Assembly (NCBI GenBank): GCA_003164075.1
Contig: PLRZ01000256.1
Location: 214-11,529, forward strand
Reading direction: 5' to 3'
Length of the DNA: 11,316 bases
DNA from: Bryobacterales bacterium
GTDB taxonomy: Bacteria > Acidobacteriota > Terriglobia > Bryobacterales > Bryobacteraceae
Below the pieces are notes generated by a model that saw nothing but the letters and a program-made list of their open reading frames with translations, was not told where the DNA came from and searched no databases. The number at the start of each line of letters is the position of its first letter. The first letter of the stretch is position 1. Shown here piece after piece: positions 1-7,168 of the stretch. The translations under genes and the position numbers were made by a program.

Positions 1-155
1 GCGGCTCGGCATGCGCATTTGACAGAGCCGGGCCCAGAGGGCACCCCGTTAGGGAGCGATTGCGCACGTTCGAGACATTTGGTCAGCTTATCGTTTCGCG
101 GCCGGCTCGAGGTGGGGATTCGGGCGCCGGCGCGTCTCCTTGTTTCCAGTGGCTC
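1..155. other. Upstream flank without an assignable gene
   Basis: I see no gene here that I can support. The frame of the downstream kinase is open back to the window edge, but its translation over this stretch has no kinase similarity and looks like chance coding. Another frame ends in TGA at 20-22 and could be the last codons of a gene lying outside the window, but seven codons are too few to judge. Confidence 0.4.
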
Positions 156-192
156 CCTATTTCGAGGTTATGTAGCCTGTCCCCGAAATAGG
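156..192. promoter_or_regulatory. Perfect 9-bp inverted repeat, possible operator of the kinase gene
   Basis: CCTATTTCG at 156-164 is repeated in inverted orientation as CGAAATAGG at 184-192, with 19 bases between the arms. The right arm ends six bases before the putative -10 box (199-204), so the repeat covers the place where a -35 box would lie. It could be a repressor or activator site with half-sites about 28 bp apart, or a chance palindrome. Only the repeat and its position are seen; the role is inferred. Confidence 0.4.
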
Positions 193-198
193 CTGGGG

Positions 199-210
199 TA
201 CAATCTTGTC
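199..210 (+). promoter_or_regulatory. Putative -10 box of a leaderless kinase transcript
   Basis: TACAAT at 199-204 matches the sigma-70 -10 consensus in five of six positions and ends six bases before the ATG at 211. Transcription would therefore start at or next to the A of the start codon. No Shine-Dalgarno sequence precedes that ATG, which fits a leaderless mRNA. No clear -35 hexamer is visible at the right spacing, so an activator may be needed. Confidence 0.5.
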
Positions 211-2862
211 ATGCCGTTGTCCCCGGGAGACAAGCTCGGCCCCTATGAAATCGTCGCACCGCTCGGCGCGGGCGGCATGGGCGAAGTGTGGCGCGCGCGC
301 GATTCGCGCCTGAACCGCGATGTGGCCATCAAGACCTTGCCGGCGGCACTCGCCGCTGACGCCAACCGCATGGCGCGCCTCCAACGGGAAGCGCAGGTGC
401 TGGCGTCCCTCAGCCATCCCGGGATCGCACCTATTTTCGGCCTGGAAGAGGCCGGCGGTGTGCGCGCGCTGGTCATGGAGTTGGTGGAAGGGCCGACGCT
501 GGCCGAACGGATCGCGGCCGGACCGATTCCACTCGACGAGGCGCTCGCGCTGGCGCACCAGATCGCCGATGCTTTGGAGGCGGCGCACGAAAAAGGGATC
601 GTGCATCGCGACCTGAAGCCGGCCAATATCAAGCTGACGGCCGATAACAAAGTCAAGGTGCTCGACTTCGGCCTCGCCAAAGCCTTCGAAGGCGAGGCCG
701 CGTCCGGGAATCTGACCAACTCGCCGACGCTGACGCTGGACGCCACGGGCGCGGGCATGATCATGGGCACGGCCGGATATATGAGCCCGGAGCAGGCGCG
801 CGGCAAGCCGGTGGACAAGCGCGCCGACATCTGGGCCTTCGGCGTGGTGCTGTATGAGATGCTGACGGGCAAGACCACTTTTGAAGGCGAGACCGTCTCC
901 GACACGCTGGCGGCGGTGTTGCGCGCGGACATCGATTGGAAACAGTTACCCGCCGGTACGCCGCCCAAAGTGCGCCGCCTGCTGCACCGCTGCCTGGAAC
1001 GGGATGTGAAGAAGCGGCTGCGGGACATCGGCGATGCGTGGATCGAGATCGATGCGCCCGACGATCCCGCCGCGGCCTCGCCGGTTCCGCCCCGCCAAAA
1101 AGGACTATGGTGGCTCGGGTGGGCCGCGGCCGTGGCGATTGGCGGAGCGGGGTTGGGCTGGGCCCTGTTGCACCGCCCATCGGCCGAGCCGCGCGCGGTG
1201 GTGCGCTGGACGTATGCGCAGAAGGCGTATTTTGGCGTTCCGGTGCTTTCCCGCGATGGCACGCGGCTGGAGTTTTCGGAGTTGGTCGGCGTTACCCCCT
1301 GGCTGATGTTGCGGATGATGGATCAGGTCGAAGCCAAGCCCCTGGCTGGGGGCGACAACATGTATTTTGGGGACTTTTCTCCGGACGGCCAGTGGATTGC
1401 CGCGTTCATGGGCCTAACCGATGCGAAGCTGAAGAAGATACCAGTCACCGGGGGAACCTCGATCACGCTGGCGGACGTGGCGGCGCCCGCGGGGGTGAGT
1501 TGGGGCGACGACGGTACCATCGTCTTCAGCGCGGGCAAAGGGCTGATGCGGATCTCGAGTTCGGGCGGCACGCCGGAAACTCTCACCACGCCGGACAGCA
1601 AGAAGGGAGAAACGTCGCACCGCACGCCGCACTTTCTGCCGGGCTCGCGGACGCTGTTGTTCGCCATCAGGTCCGGGACGGAGAGCCAGATCGCGGTGCT
1701 CGACGTGAAAAAGCGGACTTACCATGTGGTGGCCAATAACGGCCACGATGGACGCTACGTGCCTACGGGCCATCTGGTGTACGAGCGCGGGGCCACGTTG
1801 TTCGCCGCGCCGTTCGACGCGGGAAAGCTGGCGGTAACCGGCCCCGAGGCGCCGGTGGTTGAGGCCGTATCGGTGAATGGCCCGAGCGCGTCGATTGCGG
1901 AATACACATTTTCCGATAACGGTCTGCTGGTTTACATTGAAGGCGCCACCGGGCTGCTTGGCGGAACGACCATGGGCTGGGTGGACCTTCAGGGTCAACC
2001 GCAGGCCATCTCGGAAACCACGCTCTGGGGCACGGGAAGATTGTCGCCCGACGGCCGGCGGATCGCCAACGGGATCTACGCGAGCACTACCACGGCCGGC
2101 AGTCCGCAGGATATCTGGGTCTTCGACACGGAACGGAAAATCAAGACGCGGGTGACCTTCGGAGGAGCAAACGGCACGCCGGTCTGGACTCCCGACGGCC
2201 GGCGCATTACCTACAGCGCCACGGCGGACGGGAAGAGCGGAATCTATTGGGTGCAGGCGGACGGGAGCGGGAAACCGGAGCAACTACTGGCGACCGATGC
2301 GGCGTCGGCGCCCAGTTCGTGGTCGCCCGACGGCAAGTTCCTGTTGTACTCGCAAACCGCCGACCGGAAGCCGGCGCGCATCTGGGTGCTGCCGGTATCG
2401 GGCGGGGTGGCGGCCAAGCCTTACCCGCTGCACGATGCGCAGGCTTACGAAAGCGATGCCCAGATTTCTCCGGACGGACGCTGGGTGGCATATGAGTCTC
2501 AGGAGACCGGGCAGATGGAAGTCTACGTGCAACCCTTCCCCGGGCCCGGCGGCAAAGAGCGGGTGTCCACCGAAGGCGGAGATTCGGTGCGGTGGGCGCA
2601 CAACGGCCGGGAACTGTACTACCGCGTGGTGATGGGCGAGGGCGCGGTAGTGGGGGTGGACTTTCAAACCAGCCCGCAACTACATCTCGGGTTGCCCAAG
2701 GTGCTGGCCACGGGAGTCTTCGGCACTACCTTCGACGCGGCGCCGGACGGTAAGCGATTCCTGGTGGAACTGCTCGGAAGTACGGACCCGGGCGGTCGCC
2801 GGATGGTCGGGATCGACAACTGGTTTGAGGAGTTGAAGCGGCGGGTGCCGGTGAAGCCGTAA
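211..2862 (+). CDS. Membrane Ser/Thr protein kinase with C-terminal PD40/TolB-like propeller
   Basis: This is an 883-residue Hanks-type Ser/Thr kinase. The catalytic domain spans roughly residues 12-280 and keeps all key residues: glycine loop LGAGGMGEV (18-26), ATP-binding K41 in VAIK, likely helix-C E60, HRDLKPAN (132-139, catalytic D134), DFG (152-154), SPE (192-194) and DIWAFGVVLYEMLTG (206-220). It should be active. A proline-rich linker leads to one hydrophobic segment (about 299-319). The remainder, probably outside the membrane, carries repeated SPDGxW/R-type motifs of PD40/WD40-like blades, as in TolB. The likely role is signal sensing through the propeller and phosphorylation of cytoplasmic proteins; ligand and targets are unknown. 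The start at ATG 211 is chosen because kinase homology begins just after it (GDKLGPYEIV) and a -10 box lies directly upstream; the 64 open codons before it show no similarity. Such kinases are greatly expanded in Solibacter-like acidobacteria. Confidence 0.93.
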   Translation: MPLSPGDKLGPYEIVAPLGAGGMGEVWRARDSRLNRDVAIKTLPAALAADANRMARLQREAQVLASLSHPGIAPIFGLEEAGGVRALVMELVEGPTLAERIAAGPIPLDEALALAHQIADALEAAHEKGIVHRDLKPANIKLTADNKVKVLDFGLAKAFEGEAASGNLTNSPTLTLDATGAGMIMGTAGYMSPEQARGKPVDKRADIWAFGVVLYEMLTGKTTFEGETVSDTLAAVLRADIDWKQLPAGTPPKVRRLLHRCLERDVKKRLRDIGDAWIEIDAPDDPAAASPVPPRQKGLWWLGWAAAVAIGGAGLGWALLHRPSAEPRAVVRWTYAQKAYFGVPVLSRDGTRLEFSELVGVTPWLMLRMMDQVEAKPLAGGDNMYFGDFSPDGQWIAAFMGLTDAKLKKIPVTGGTSITLADVAAPAGVSWGDDGTIVFSAGKGLMRISSSGGTPETLTTPDSKKGETSHRTPHFLPGSRTLLFAIRSGTESQIAVLDVKKRTYHVVANNGHDGRYVPTGHLVYERGATLFAAPFDAGKLAVTGPEAPVVEAVSVNGPSASIAEYTFSDNGLLVYIEGATGLLGGTTMGWVDLQGQPQAISETTLWGTGRLSPDGRRIANGIYASTTTAGSPQDIWVFDTERKIKTRVTFGGANGTPVWTPDGRRITYSATADGKSGIYWVQADGSGKPEQLLATDAASAPSSWSPDGKFLLYSQTADRKPARIWVLPVSGGVAAKPYPLHDAQAYESDAQISPDGRWVAYESQETGQMEVYVQPFPGPGGKERVSTEGGDSVRWAHNGRELYYRVVMGEGAVVGVDFQTSPQLHLGLPKVLATGVFGTTFDAAPDGKRFLVELLGSTDPGGRRMVGIDNWFEELKRRVPVKP

Positions 2863-2973
2863 CGGATCTCGCCGCGTGGCGATGTCCACGGAACGGCGGA
2901 CCGCTCCATGGCGGGAGTTCGGCGCGGCTGATTAATAGCAGGAATTTAAGACACTGCCCGGTATCCGGCAAGG
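2863..2973. other. Short intergenic stretch after the kinase gene
   Basis: No gene is supported. There is only a 5-bp stem (CGTGG 2875-2879 with CCACG 2886-2890) and no T-run, so no convincing intrinsic terminator belongs to the kinase gene itself. The strongly palindromic element that follows may end transcription instead. Confidence 0.4.
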
Positions 2974-3158
2974 TCAGAACTCCCGATGTCGTGGAATTTG
3001 CAGTGAGCCCGCGGGTGGGGCAGGCGGTGCTCGCCTTCGCTCGATCCTATTCGAGCAGCGGGCCTGATGCAGTGCGGGCGGGCAGGCGGCACCGCCTGCC
3101 CCACCTGCGAGGCTCTCGCCTCCAGGCAGAAATTGCGGGGCGACATCAGGAGTTCTGA
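2974..3158. mobile_element. MITE-like palindromic element, copy 1 (185 bp, target duplication AGG)
   Basis: The ends are near-perfect inverted repeats: TCAGAACTCCCGATGTCG at 2974-2991 and CGACATCAGGAGTTCTGA at 3141-3158, pairing in 17 of 18 positions. The element is flanked by AGG at 2971-2973 and AGG at 3159-3161, consistent with a 3-bp target duplication. Inside, GGTGGGGCAGGCGGTGC (3014-3030) pairs perfectly with 3089-3105, and a small hairpin GCTCGA/TCGAGC sits at 3039-3056. A second, competing tight palindrome lies at 3081-3100 (9-bp arms, 2-base loop). It has no coding capacity, so it would move only with a transposase supplied elsewhere. It lies 13 bases from the yiaK stop, between two convergent genes, where its folds could act as a terminator in both directions. 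Confidence 0.8.
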
Positions 3159-3170
3159 AGGCGCGTGCGT

Positions 3171-4151
3171 CTACCGGTCCATCTCCTGCACTTCCCGCCA
3201 GACCGCCGGATCGACGGGCACACCGAGAGCGATATTCTCGGCGCGAAGTTGCAGCGTGCGCTGGCCCGGATAGCGGGATTCGAGCGAAGCGACGATGGCA
3301 TCGGCCATCCCGGCCGCGGCGCCGTCCGGCCCGAGTCCCGTCGGGTCGAGGGCGAGGAAGAATTGCGAAATGCCCGTCTCCCGTTCCGGCTCCATGGGGA
3401 TCTGGTGCGTGGCACGGCCGCCCGAGAGCATGGCCGCAATCATGTCCAGCACGATGGCCAGGCCCGAGCCCTTCCAGTAGCCGATCGGCAAAGGTCGCTG
3501 CGAGGCTTCGATGGCCGCGGGATCGCGCGTCAGACGGCCCGCGGAGTCGAAGCCGCCATCCACGGGCAGCATCTCGCCGCGCTCGCGGTAGGCCGCCAGC
3601 GCGCCGTAGGAGAATTGCGACATTGCCATATCCAGGACGACGTGGGCGGGCGGCCGCGGGACGGCGAACACGATGGGGTTGTTTCCCAGACGCGCCCCGG
3701 TTGCGCCCCACTCGGGCATGTTCGGCAGCGTGTTCGTCCAGCACACGCCGATGAAGCCGGCCTCGGCGGCCTGCCACCCATAGGTGCCGGCGCGCATCCA
3801 GTGGTTGGTGTTGGCGAGCGCCACCGCGCCCACCCCGTGCCGGCGAGCCAGAGCGATGGCACGGTCCATGCTGCGGTAGGCGTTGAGGTTGCCGGGACCG
3901 CACTTGCCGTCCCAGCGTTCCAGGCCGCCATGGCTCCCCACCATCTCCGGTATGGCATGAATGTCGATGCGCCCGGCCCGAATCATGCGCACAAACCGCG
4001 GGAATCGGCTCAGACCGTGGGTGTAGACGCCATCCTGCGTGGTTTCCGCGAATAAGCGGGCGCAGAGAAGCGCGCGTTCCTCTTCGAAACCGAGCCTGCG
4101 GAGCACGCCGGCGAGCGTTTGGTGAAGTTCCTCGTAGCGGATTCTCAGCAT
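3171..4151 (-). CDS. yiaK: 2,3-diketo-L-gulonate reductase-like (malate/L-lactate dehydrogenase family)
   Basis: This is a 326-residue protein of the Ldh_2 family, a fold distinct from classical Rossmann dehydrogenases. It resembles E. coli YiaK/DlgD (about 332 residues) along its whole length as I recall that sequence: GVYTHGLSRFPRF (41-53, with likely catalytic H45), NHWMRAGTYGWQAAE (116-130), LPVDGGFD (195-202), LPIGYWKGSGLAIVLDMIA (221-239) and ISQFFLAL (261-268). YiaK reduces 2,3-diketo-L-gulonate to 3-dehydro-L-gulonate with NAD(P)H in the cytoplasm, in breakdown of ascorbate-derived sugars. None of the usual yia pathway partners lie beside it, so the exact substrate could be another 2-oxo acid. 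The ATG has no clear Shine-Dalgarno sequence. The gene stands alone, converging with the kinase gene, and ends next to the first element copy. Confidence 0.85.
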   Translation of the reverse strand: MLRIRYEELHQTLAGVLRRLGFEEERALLCARLFAETTQDGVYTHGLSRFPRFVRMIRAGRIDIHAIPEMVGSHGGLERWDGKCGPGNLNAYRSMDRAIALARRHGVGAVALANTNHWMRAGTYGWQAAEAGFIGVCWTNTLPNMPEWGATGARLGNNPIVFAVPRPPAHVVLDMAMSQFSYGALAAYRERGEMLPVDGGFDSAGRLTRDPAAIEASQRPLPIGYWKGSGLAIVLDMIAAMLSGGRATHQIPMEPERETGISQFFLALDPTGLGPDGAAAGMADAIVASLESRYPGQRTLQLRAENIALGVPVDPAVWREVQEMDR

Positions 4152-4161
4152 GGGAAGACTC

Positions 4162-4167
4162 AGGATA
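4162..4167 (-). promoter_or_regulatory. Weak candidate -10 box of yiaK
   Basis: On the minus strand TATCCT ends ten bases before the yiaK ATG. If used, the transcript would have only a few leader bases, which would explain the missing Shine-Dalgarno sequence. There is no recognisable -35 box, so this is a weak call. Confidence 0.25.
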
Positions 4168-4363
4168 GCGCACCGGTCCCCGAACTCCCGATCCGCCGGA
4201 GTCTCTGACTTCCTGTAAGTGCAGACATTAACTGAACATGGGTTGAAGGTGGAGTGCCGACTTCAAGGGCACACCCCGATCCAGCTTTCCAGGCGAAATG
4301 CGTGGCGATCTGCACCGGCAGAAGGCGCCACGACCGCCACACCACGGCGATTTCCGAATGCGC

Positions 4364-4432
4364 CCGCCGTGATCGCCAGAGCTTCACGGATGAACCGCAT
4401 TGACCGGCATCCACGAAGCACGATCACGGCGG
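4364..4432 (-). terminator. Long RNA hairpin just after the stop of the 730-residue gene
   Basis: The minus-strand transcript can form a 12-bp lower stem (CCGCCGUGAUCG with CGAUCACGGCGG, 4421-4432 with 4364-4375). An asymmetric bulge (U against UCUGG) follows, then a 12-bp upper stem (GCUUCGUGGAUG with CAUCCGUGAAGC) and a 15-base loop. The upper stem contains two G-U pairs that would be A-C mismatches in the plus-strand RNA, so the structure fits minus-strand transcription, downstream of the gene ending at 4441. The first base lies eight bases after that stop codon. There is no T-run, so it may be a 3'-end stabiliser or processing site rather than a classical terminator. The rest of the gap (4152-4363) holds nothing I can assign. 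Confidence 0.55.
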
Positions 4433-4440
4433 CCCTGGAG

Positions 4441-6633
4441 CTAGCCCCCGCCTGCCCGCGCCGCCACAACCTTGGCCAGCGCCGGCGAAGCCAGCACCGT
4501 CGCGTGAGACAGCGGAATGTACTCTACCGAGTTCCACCTCGCCCTCAGCATCGCGCCCGTTCTTCCGCCGGAGAGCGTGTACATCACGGCGATCGGCCAA
4601 CCATGTTCGGACGCCGCATGGGTGTCATGCGTCACCTCGCCGATCGCGTTCTGGAGCTTCTTGCGTTTCTTCATGAAATTGGCATTCTTGGACGGATCCG
4701 CTCCGGCCGGAACCTTCTGCAAAGCATCCAGCGTCTCCTGCAGCGGGGTAGACGCGTGGTAGATCGCATTCGCCCAAAAGGTCACGTCATACCAGTCGCT
4801 GTAAGATGCCGGCGAGTCGCTGGGCGGCTTGCCTCCGTTCGCGTCCATGCGCTGCCACGCCGCGTCATCGTTCAGTACGGCGATGCGCCGCTTGTCCACC
4901 ACGTCGGCGGGATCGAGCAGCGCAGCCAGCGTCCTCCTCCCCAGCAGCTTCAATTCTTGCAGCCCATGGCCTTTCCGGGCGCCCGGATCCGCGAAAAAGA
5001 CTTGCATGAGATGATCGTTGTCCAGGTCCTGTTTGGCGTCGATCACGACATGCCGCGGGTTCACCAGCGGGATGGCGTCCAACTGCGCGCCCGTCAATTC
5101 TCCGATCAATACGGCGAGCCGCAAGTTCTTATGAAGGTCCGCGGTTGACATTTTCGCCTTGTACATCAGGAGCGACTGGCTCATCTTGAAATCGGGGGTA
5201 TACTTTCCGCCCGCCAGCTTGTATGCGGCCGTAATGACTTCCGCTTCGTACAGCACGTTCCGGAGCCGGTCCGCATCCGCCAGGTACGGCGTCGATGCCA
5301 CGGTGATGCGCTTGGCTGTCGCCGTGTCGGTGATCGTGACTGAGCCGTCTTCGTCGTTGTGTACGATGGTGCAGTCTTTAACGAAGTCCGCTACCGTCTC
5401 ATAGTTGAAAAGACCGAGCAGGTTGACAGAGAACGTGAACTTGATCTCCTCGGCCGTGCCCGTCACATTCCGCAGTTCCCTGGCATTCGGCAGCTTCGGC
5501 AGCAACGACCAGTCGCCCCCCAGCGCCGCATCCAGCGCTTTATCGGTTGCCGTGGCCGCGGCGTCCGTCGCCTCCCCCAGGTCGATCGCATAGACCAGCG
5601 CCGCTTGATCCGAGAACGATGCCGCGCACGACGCGTTCACCGAGGCAGAAAACGTCCGGCTGATGCTGTCTTGGAGCACGTCGTTGATCGCCTTATATCG
5701 CGGGTCGTCTTTGGTCAGGCCCGACTTTGCGAGATCGATGCCCGGCGCCACCGCGTTGAAGAAGGCTTCGATCAAGTCGCCGGTACCGGCTGGCGCCGTT
5801 ATTCCCGCGCCCGCCGTAAAGCCGGCCGTCAGTGTAGTGCCTTTCTTCTTCAGCAACGCCAGCACGATTTTCGTATCGCTGCTCCGCCAACAAGTGCAGG
5901 CATACTCTCCCGTTAATGCCACCGACCCGGTCACCTTCACCGCGAGGTTGGGGTTTACCGTGAATTTGAACGGAACGATCGACTCGGCCAGCGCCAACTG
6001 GTTGACGCTGATCGGCAGCGAGTAAGATCCGCTCACCGTGACTCTACCCGCTACATCGGCGGACCGCACCGTTCCCGGCTTCTGTTTGCGGACTTCCGCC
6101 GACGAAGCCAATAAGCCGAAGTTGGTGAGGGTTGCACCGATCGCCTCGCCGAGCGTCGGCAGCGGTACCGCGCTTTCCGAAAACAGTGTGTAGCCCGTCA
6201 GTTTCACCGCGCTGCCGAACTTCAGGGACACTCCGAAACCGGAGCCCACTGTCGCCGTTCCGCCCACCTCGACGGTAGACTGGAGCCCGAACGATAGCCA
6301 GTAGTCGTTGCTGCCGATATCGATCTTCGGAACTGTCGGGTCGGTGCCCAGCAGTGCCTTGTCCTTCGCCGTGTAACGTGTGATGGTGCTGCTCACGCCC
6401 GCCTTGATCACCAGACTGCGCTTGGCATCCAGCGCAATTGTCGGCGATTGGAAGGTCGCCCCGAGTGTCGCTGTTTGGAAGGAAGTATCTTGAATCCGGC
6501 GCGAAAGCTCGGCTACGAACTGCGTCGTCGTCGACCTCAACTCGTGGAGATTCGCGGTCGTGCCAACTAACGAACCATCGCCGACCGTAATATCTGCCGT
6601 CCCCGTAACATCTCCGACAATTACTTTGGCCAT
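4441..6633 (-). CDS. Unrecognised 730-residue protein, beta-rich N-terminal half
   Basis: I do not recognise this protein. It has no signal peptide, no clear membrane helix and no catalytic motif I can name. Residues about 1-50 contain a short helical stretch (LHELRSTTTQFVAELSRRI). Residues about 50-280 are rich in alternating Thr/Ser/Val/Gly strands, for example DYWLSFGLQSTVEVGG (110-125) and FGVSLKFGSAVKLTGYTLF (133-151), with a CTCW motif at 246-249. Residues about 285-380 look helical. A second beta segment (390-450) is followed by a mainly helical C-terminal region (450-680) with a basic patch, KKRKKL (655-660), and it ends ARAGGG. The start is well supported: AGGAG lies nine bases before the ATG, and a good promoter lies about 30-60 bases upstream. 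It is a single-gene unit with its own promoter and 3' hairpin. A structural or secreted-effector-like role is possible, but nothing in the sequence proves it. Confidence 0.8.
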   Translation of the reverse strand: MAKVIVGDVTGTADITVGDGSLVGTTANLHELRSTTTQFVAELSRRIQDTSFQTATLGATFQSPTIALDAKRSLVIKAGVSSTITRYTAKDKALLGTDPTVPKIDIGSNDYWLSFGLQSTVEVGGTATVGSGFGVSLKFGSAVKLTGYTLFSESAVPLPTLGEAIGATLTNFGLLASSAEVRKQKPGTVRSADVAGRVTVSGSYSLPISVNQLALAESIVPFKFTVNPNLAVKVTGSVALTGEYACTCWRSSDTKIVLALLKKKGTTLTAGFTAGAGITAPAGTGDLIEAFFNAVAPGIDLAKSGLTKDDPRYKAINDVLQDSISRTFSASVNASCAASFSDQAALVYAIDLGEATDAAATATDKALDAALGGDWSLLPKLPNARELRNVTGTAEEIKFTFSVNLLGLFNYETVADFVKDCTIVHNDEDGSVTITDTATAKRITVASTPYLADADRLRNVLYEAEVITAAYKLAGGKYTPDFKMSQSLLMYKAKMSTADLHKNLRLAVLIGELTGAQLDAIPLVNPRHVVIDAKQDLDNDHLMQVFFADPGARKGHGLQELKLLGRRTLAALLDPADVVDKRRIAVLNDDAAWQRMDANGGKPPSDSPASYSDWYDVTFWANAIYHASTPLQETLDALQKVPAGADPSKNANFMKKRKKLQNAIGEVTHDTHAASEHGWPIAVMYTLSGGRTGAMLRARWNSVEYIPLSHATVLASPALAKVVAARAGGG

Positions 6634-6662
6634 TTACTTGTGCTCCTTGCACGAATTGCGTG

Positions 6663-6691
6663 ATTATGTCACAGGCCAATTGACATAGCAA
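6663..6691 (-). promoter_or_regulatory. Extended -10 sigma-70-type promoter of the 730-residue gene
   Basis: On the minus strand, TTGCTA (6686-6691, four of six matches to -35) is followed by exactly 17 bases and then CATAAT (6663-6668, five of six matches to -10). A TG lies one base before the -10 box, giving an extended -10. Transcription would start near 6656, leaving a leader of about 22 bases that holds the AGGAG ribosome binding site. This is the best promoter in the window. Confidence 0.7.
6665..6687. promoter_or_regulatory. Inverted repeat inside the promoter, candidate operator
   Basis: TATGTCA at 6665-6671 and TGACATA at 6681-6687 form a perfect 7-bp inverted repeat with a 9-base spacer (23 bp in all). 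It covers most of the -10 box, the spacer and two bases of the -35 box. A dimeric regulator bound here would block RNA polymerase, so repression is the simplest reading. No regulator gene is adjacent. Confidence 0.5.
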
Positions 6692-6847
6692 GCAGGTAGT
6701 TATCCCGCTTATCCCGCTGTTCGTGAGTGGCGGGCAGCGGGAGGACGAAAGAGCGATTGCGCGCGGTTCTTTCGCGGTGGAGTCCCGCGGCTCGTCCCCG
6801 CAACCCAGGTGGCCCCACACTTCCAGCCAGGCGGCACGGGCGCAACG
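6692..6847. other. Intergenic stretch with short repeats, no gene
   Basis: I see no gene here. TTATCCCGC occurs twice in tandem (6700-6708 and 6709-6717), just upstream of the promoter of the 730-residue gene. CGAAAGA (6746-6752) and TCTTTCG (6768-6774) form a 7-bp inverted repeat around a 15-base loop. Either could be a binding site or chance. Confidence 0.4.
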
Positions 6848-7064
6848 TCAGAACTCCTGATGTCGTGGAATTTGCAGTTGGCCCGCAGGTGGGGCAGGCG
6901 GCGCTCGCCTTCGCTCGATCCTATTCGAGCAGCGGGCCTAAATTCAGTGCGGGCGGGCAGGAGAGCACCGCCTGCCCCACCTGCGAAGCTCTCGCCATTG
7001 AAGGGAATGACTCAGCCATTTTCCCCGCCAGCTTGAAATTGCGGGGCGACATCAGGAGTTCTGA
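6848..7064. mobile_element. MITE-like palindromic element, copy 2 (217 bp, target duplication ACG)
   Basis: The terminal repeats are a perfect 18-bp pair: TCAGAACTCCTGATGTCG at 6848-6865 and its reverse complement at 7047-7064. ACG flanks both sides (6845-6847 and 7065-7067), a 3-bp target duplication. The interior matches copy 1 closely: inner arms 6884-6906 and 6963-6985 pair in 22 of 23 positions, and the central GCTCGA/TCGAGC hairpin (6913-6930) is identical. It is longer than copy 1 mainly because of about 30 extra bases near the right end (about 6994-7034). It has no coding capacity. Confidence 0.85.
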
Positions 7065-7168
7065 ACGTGGGCGACCTGCGCGCGATTCGTGCGGACATAG
7101 TTGGAAATAGGCCGCATACTTCCCATTGCCGCCCGGCACTCCGGCTTCATACTCAGTTGCAGTTGTTA
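7065..7168. other. Spacer between element copies 2 and 3
   Basis: This stretch is the original sequence downstream of the MoaD-like gene, now separated from it by copy 3. On the minus strand it can be read as a short open frame beginning with ATG near 7155 and ending inside copy 2, but it has no ribosome binding site and no similarity I recognise. I see no supported feature. Confidence 0.35.

Noticed and set aside
19..210. Upstream in-frame extension of the kinase by 64 codons
   Set aside because: The extension contains no kinase similarity and is open only by chance in GC-rich DNA. ATG 211 sits just before the conserved start of the domain and right after a -10 box.
2875..2890. Hairpin CGTGG/CCACG as the kinase terminator
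   Set aside because: The stem is only five base pairs and no T-run follows.
2974..4173. 399-codon open frame on the minus strand over the yiaK region
   Set aside because: It overlaps yiaK in another frame, is rich in Arg/Ala/Gly with no family signal, and runs through the mobile element. The YiaK frame has clear homology.
4182..4192. GAACTCCCGAT, an 11-base match to the element's terminal repeat
   Set aside because: There is no second end, no extended similarity and no flanking duplication, so an 11-base match alone may be chance.
4160..4414. 84-codon minus-strand open frame between yiaK and the 730-residue gene
   Set aside because: It has no ribosome binding site and no recognisable motif, and it overlaps the hairpin at 4364-4432.
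4364..4432. Hairpin as an integron attC site
   Set aside because: The position after a stop codon and the bulged stems fit loosely, but the flanks lack the RYYYAAC/GTTRRRY core sites required for attC.
7065..7155. Short minus-strand open frame between element copies 2 and 3
   Set aside because: It has about 33 codons ending inside copy 2, no ribosome binding site and no similarity I recognise, although some of the sequence in the alternative frame looks coding-like.
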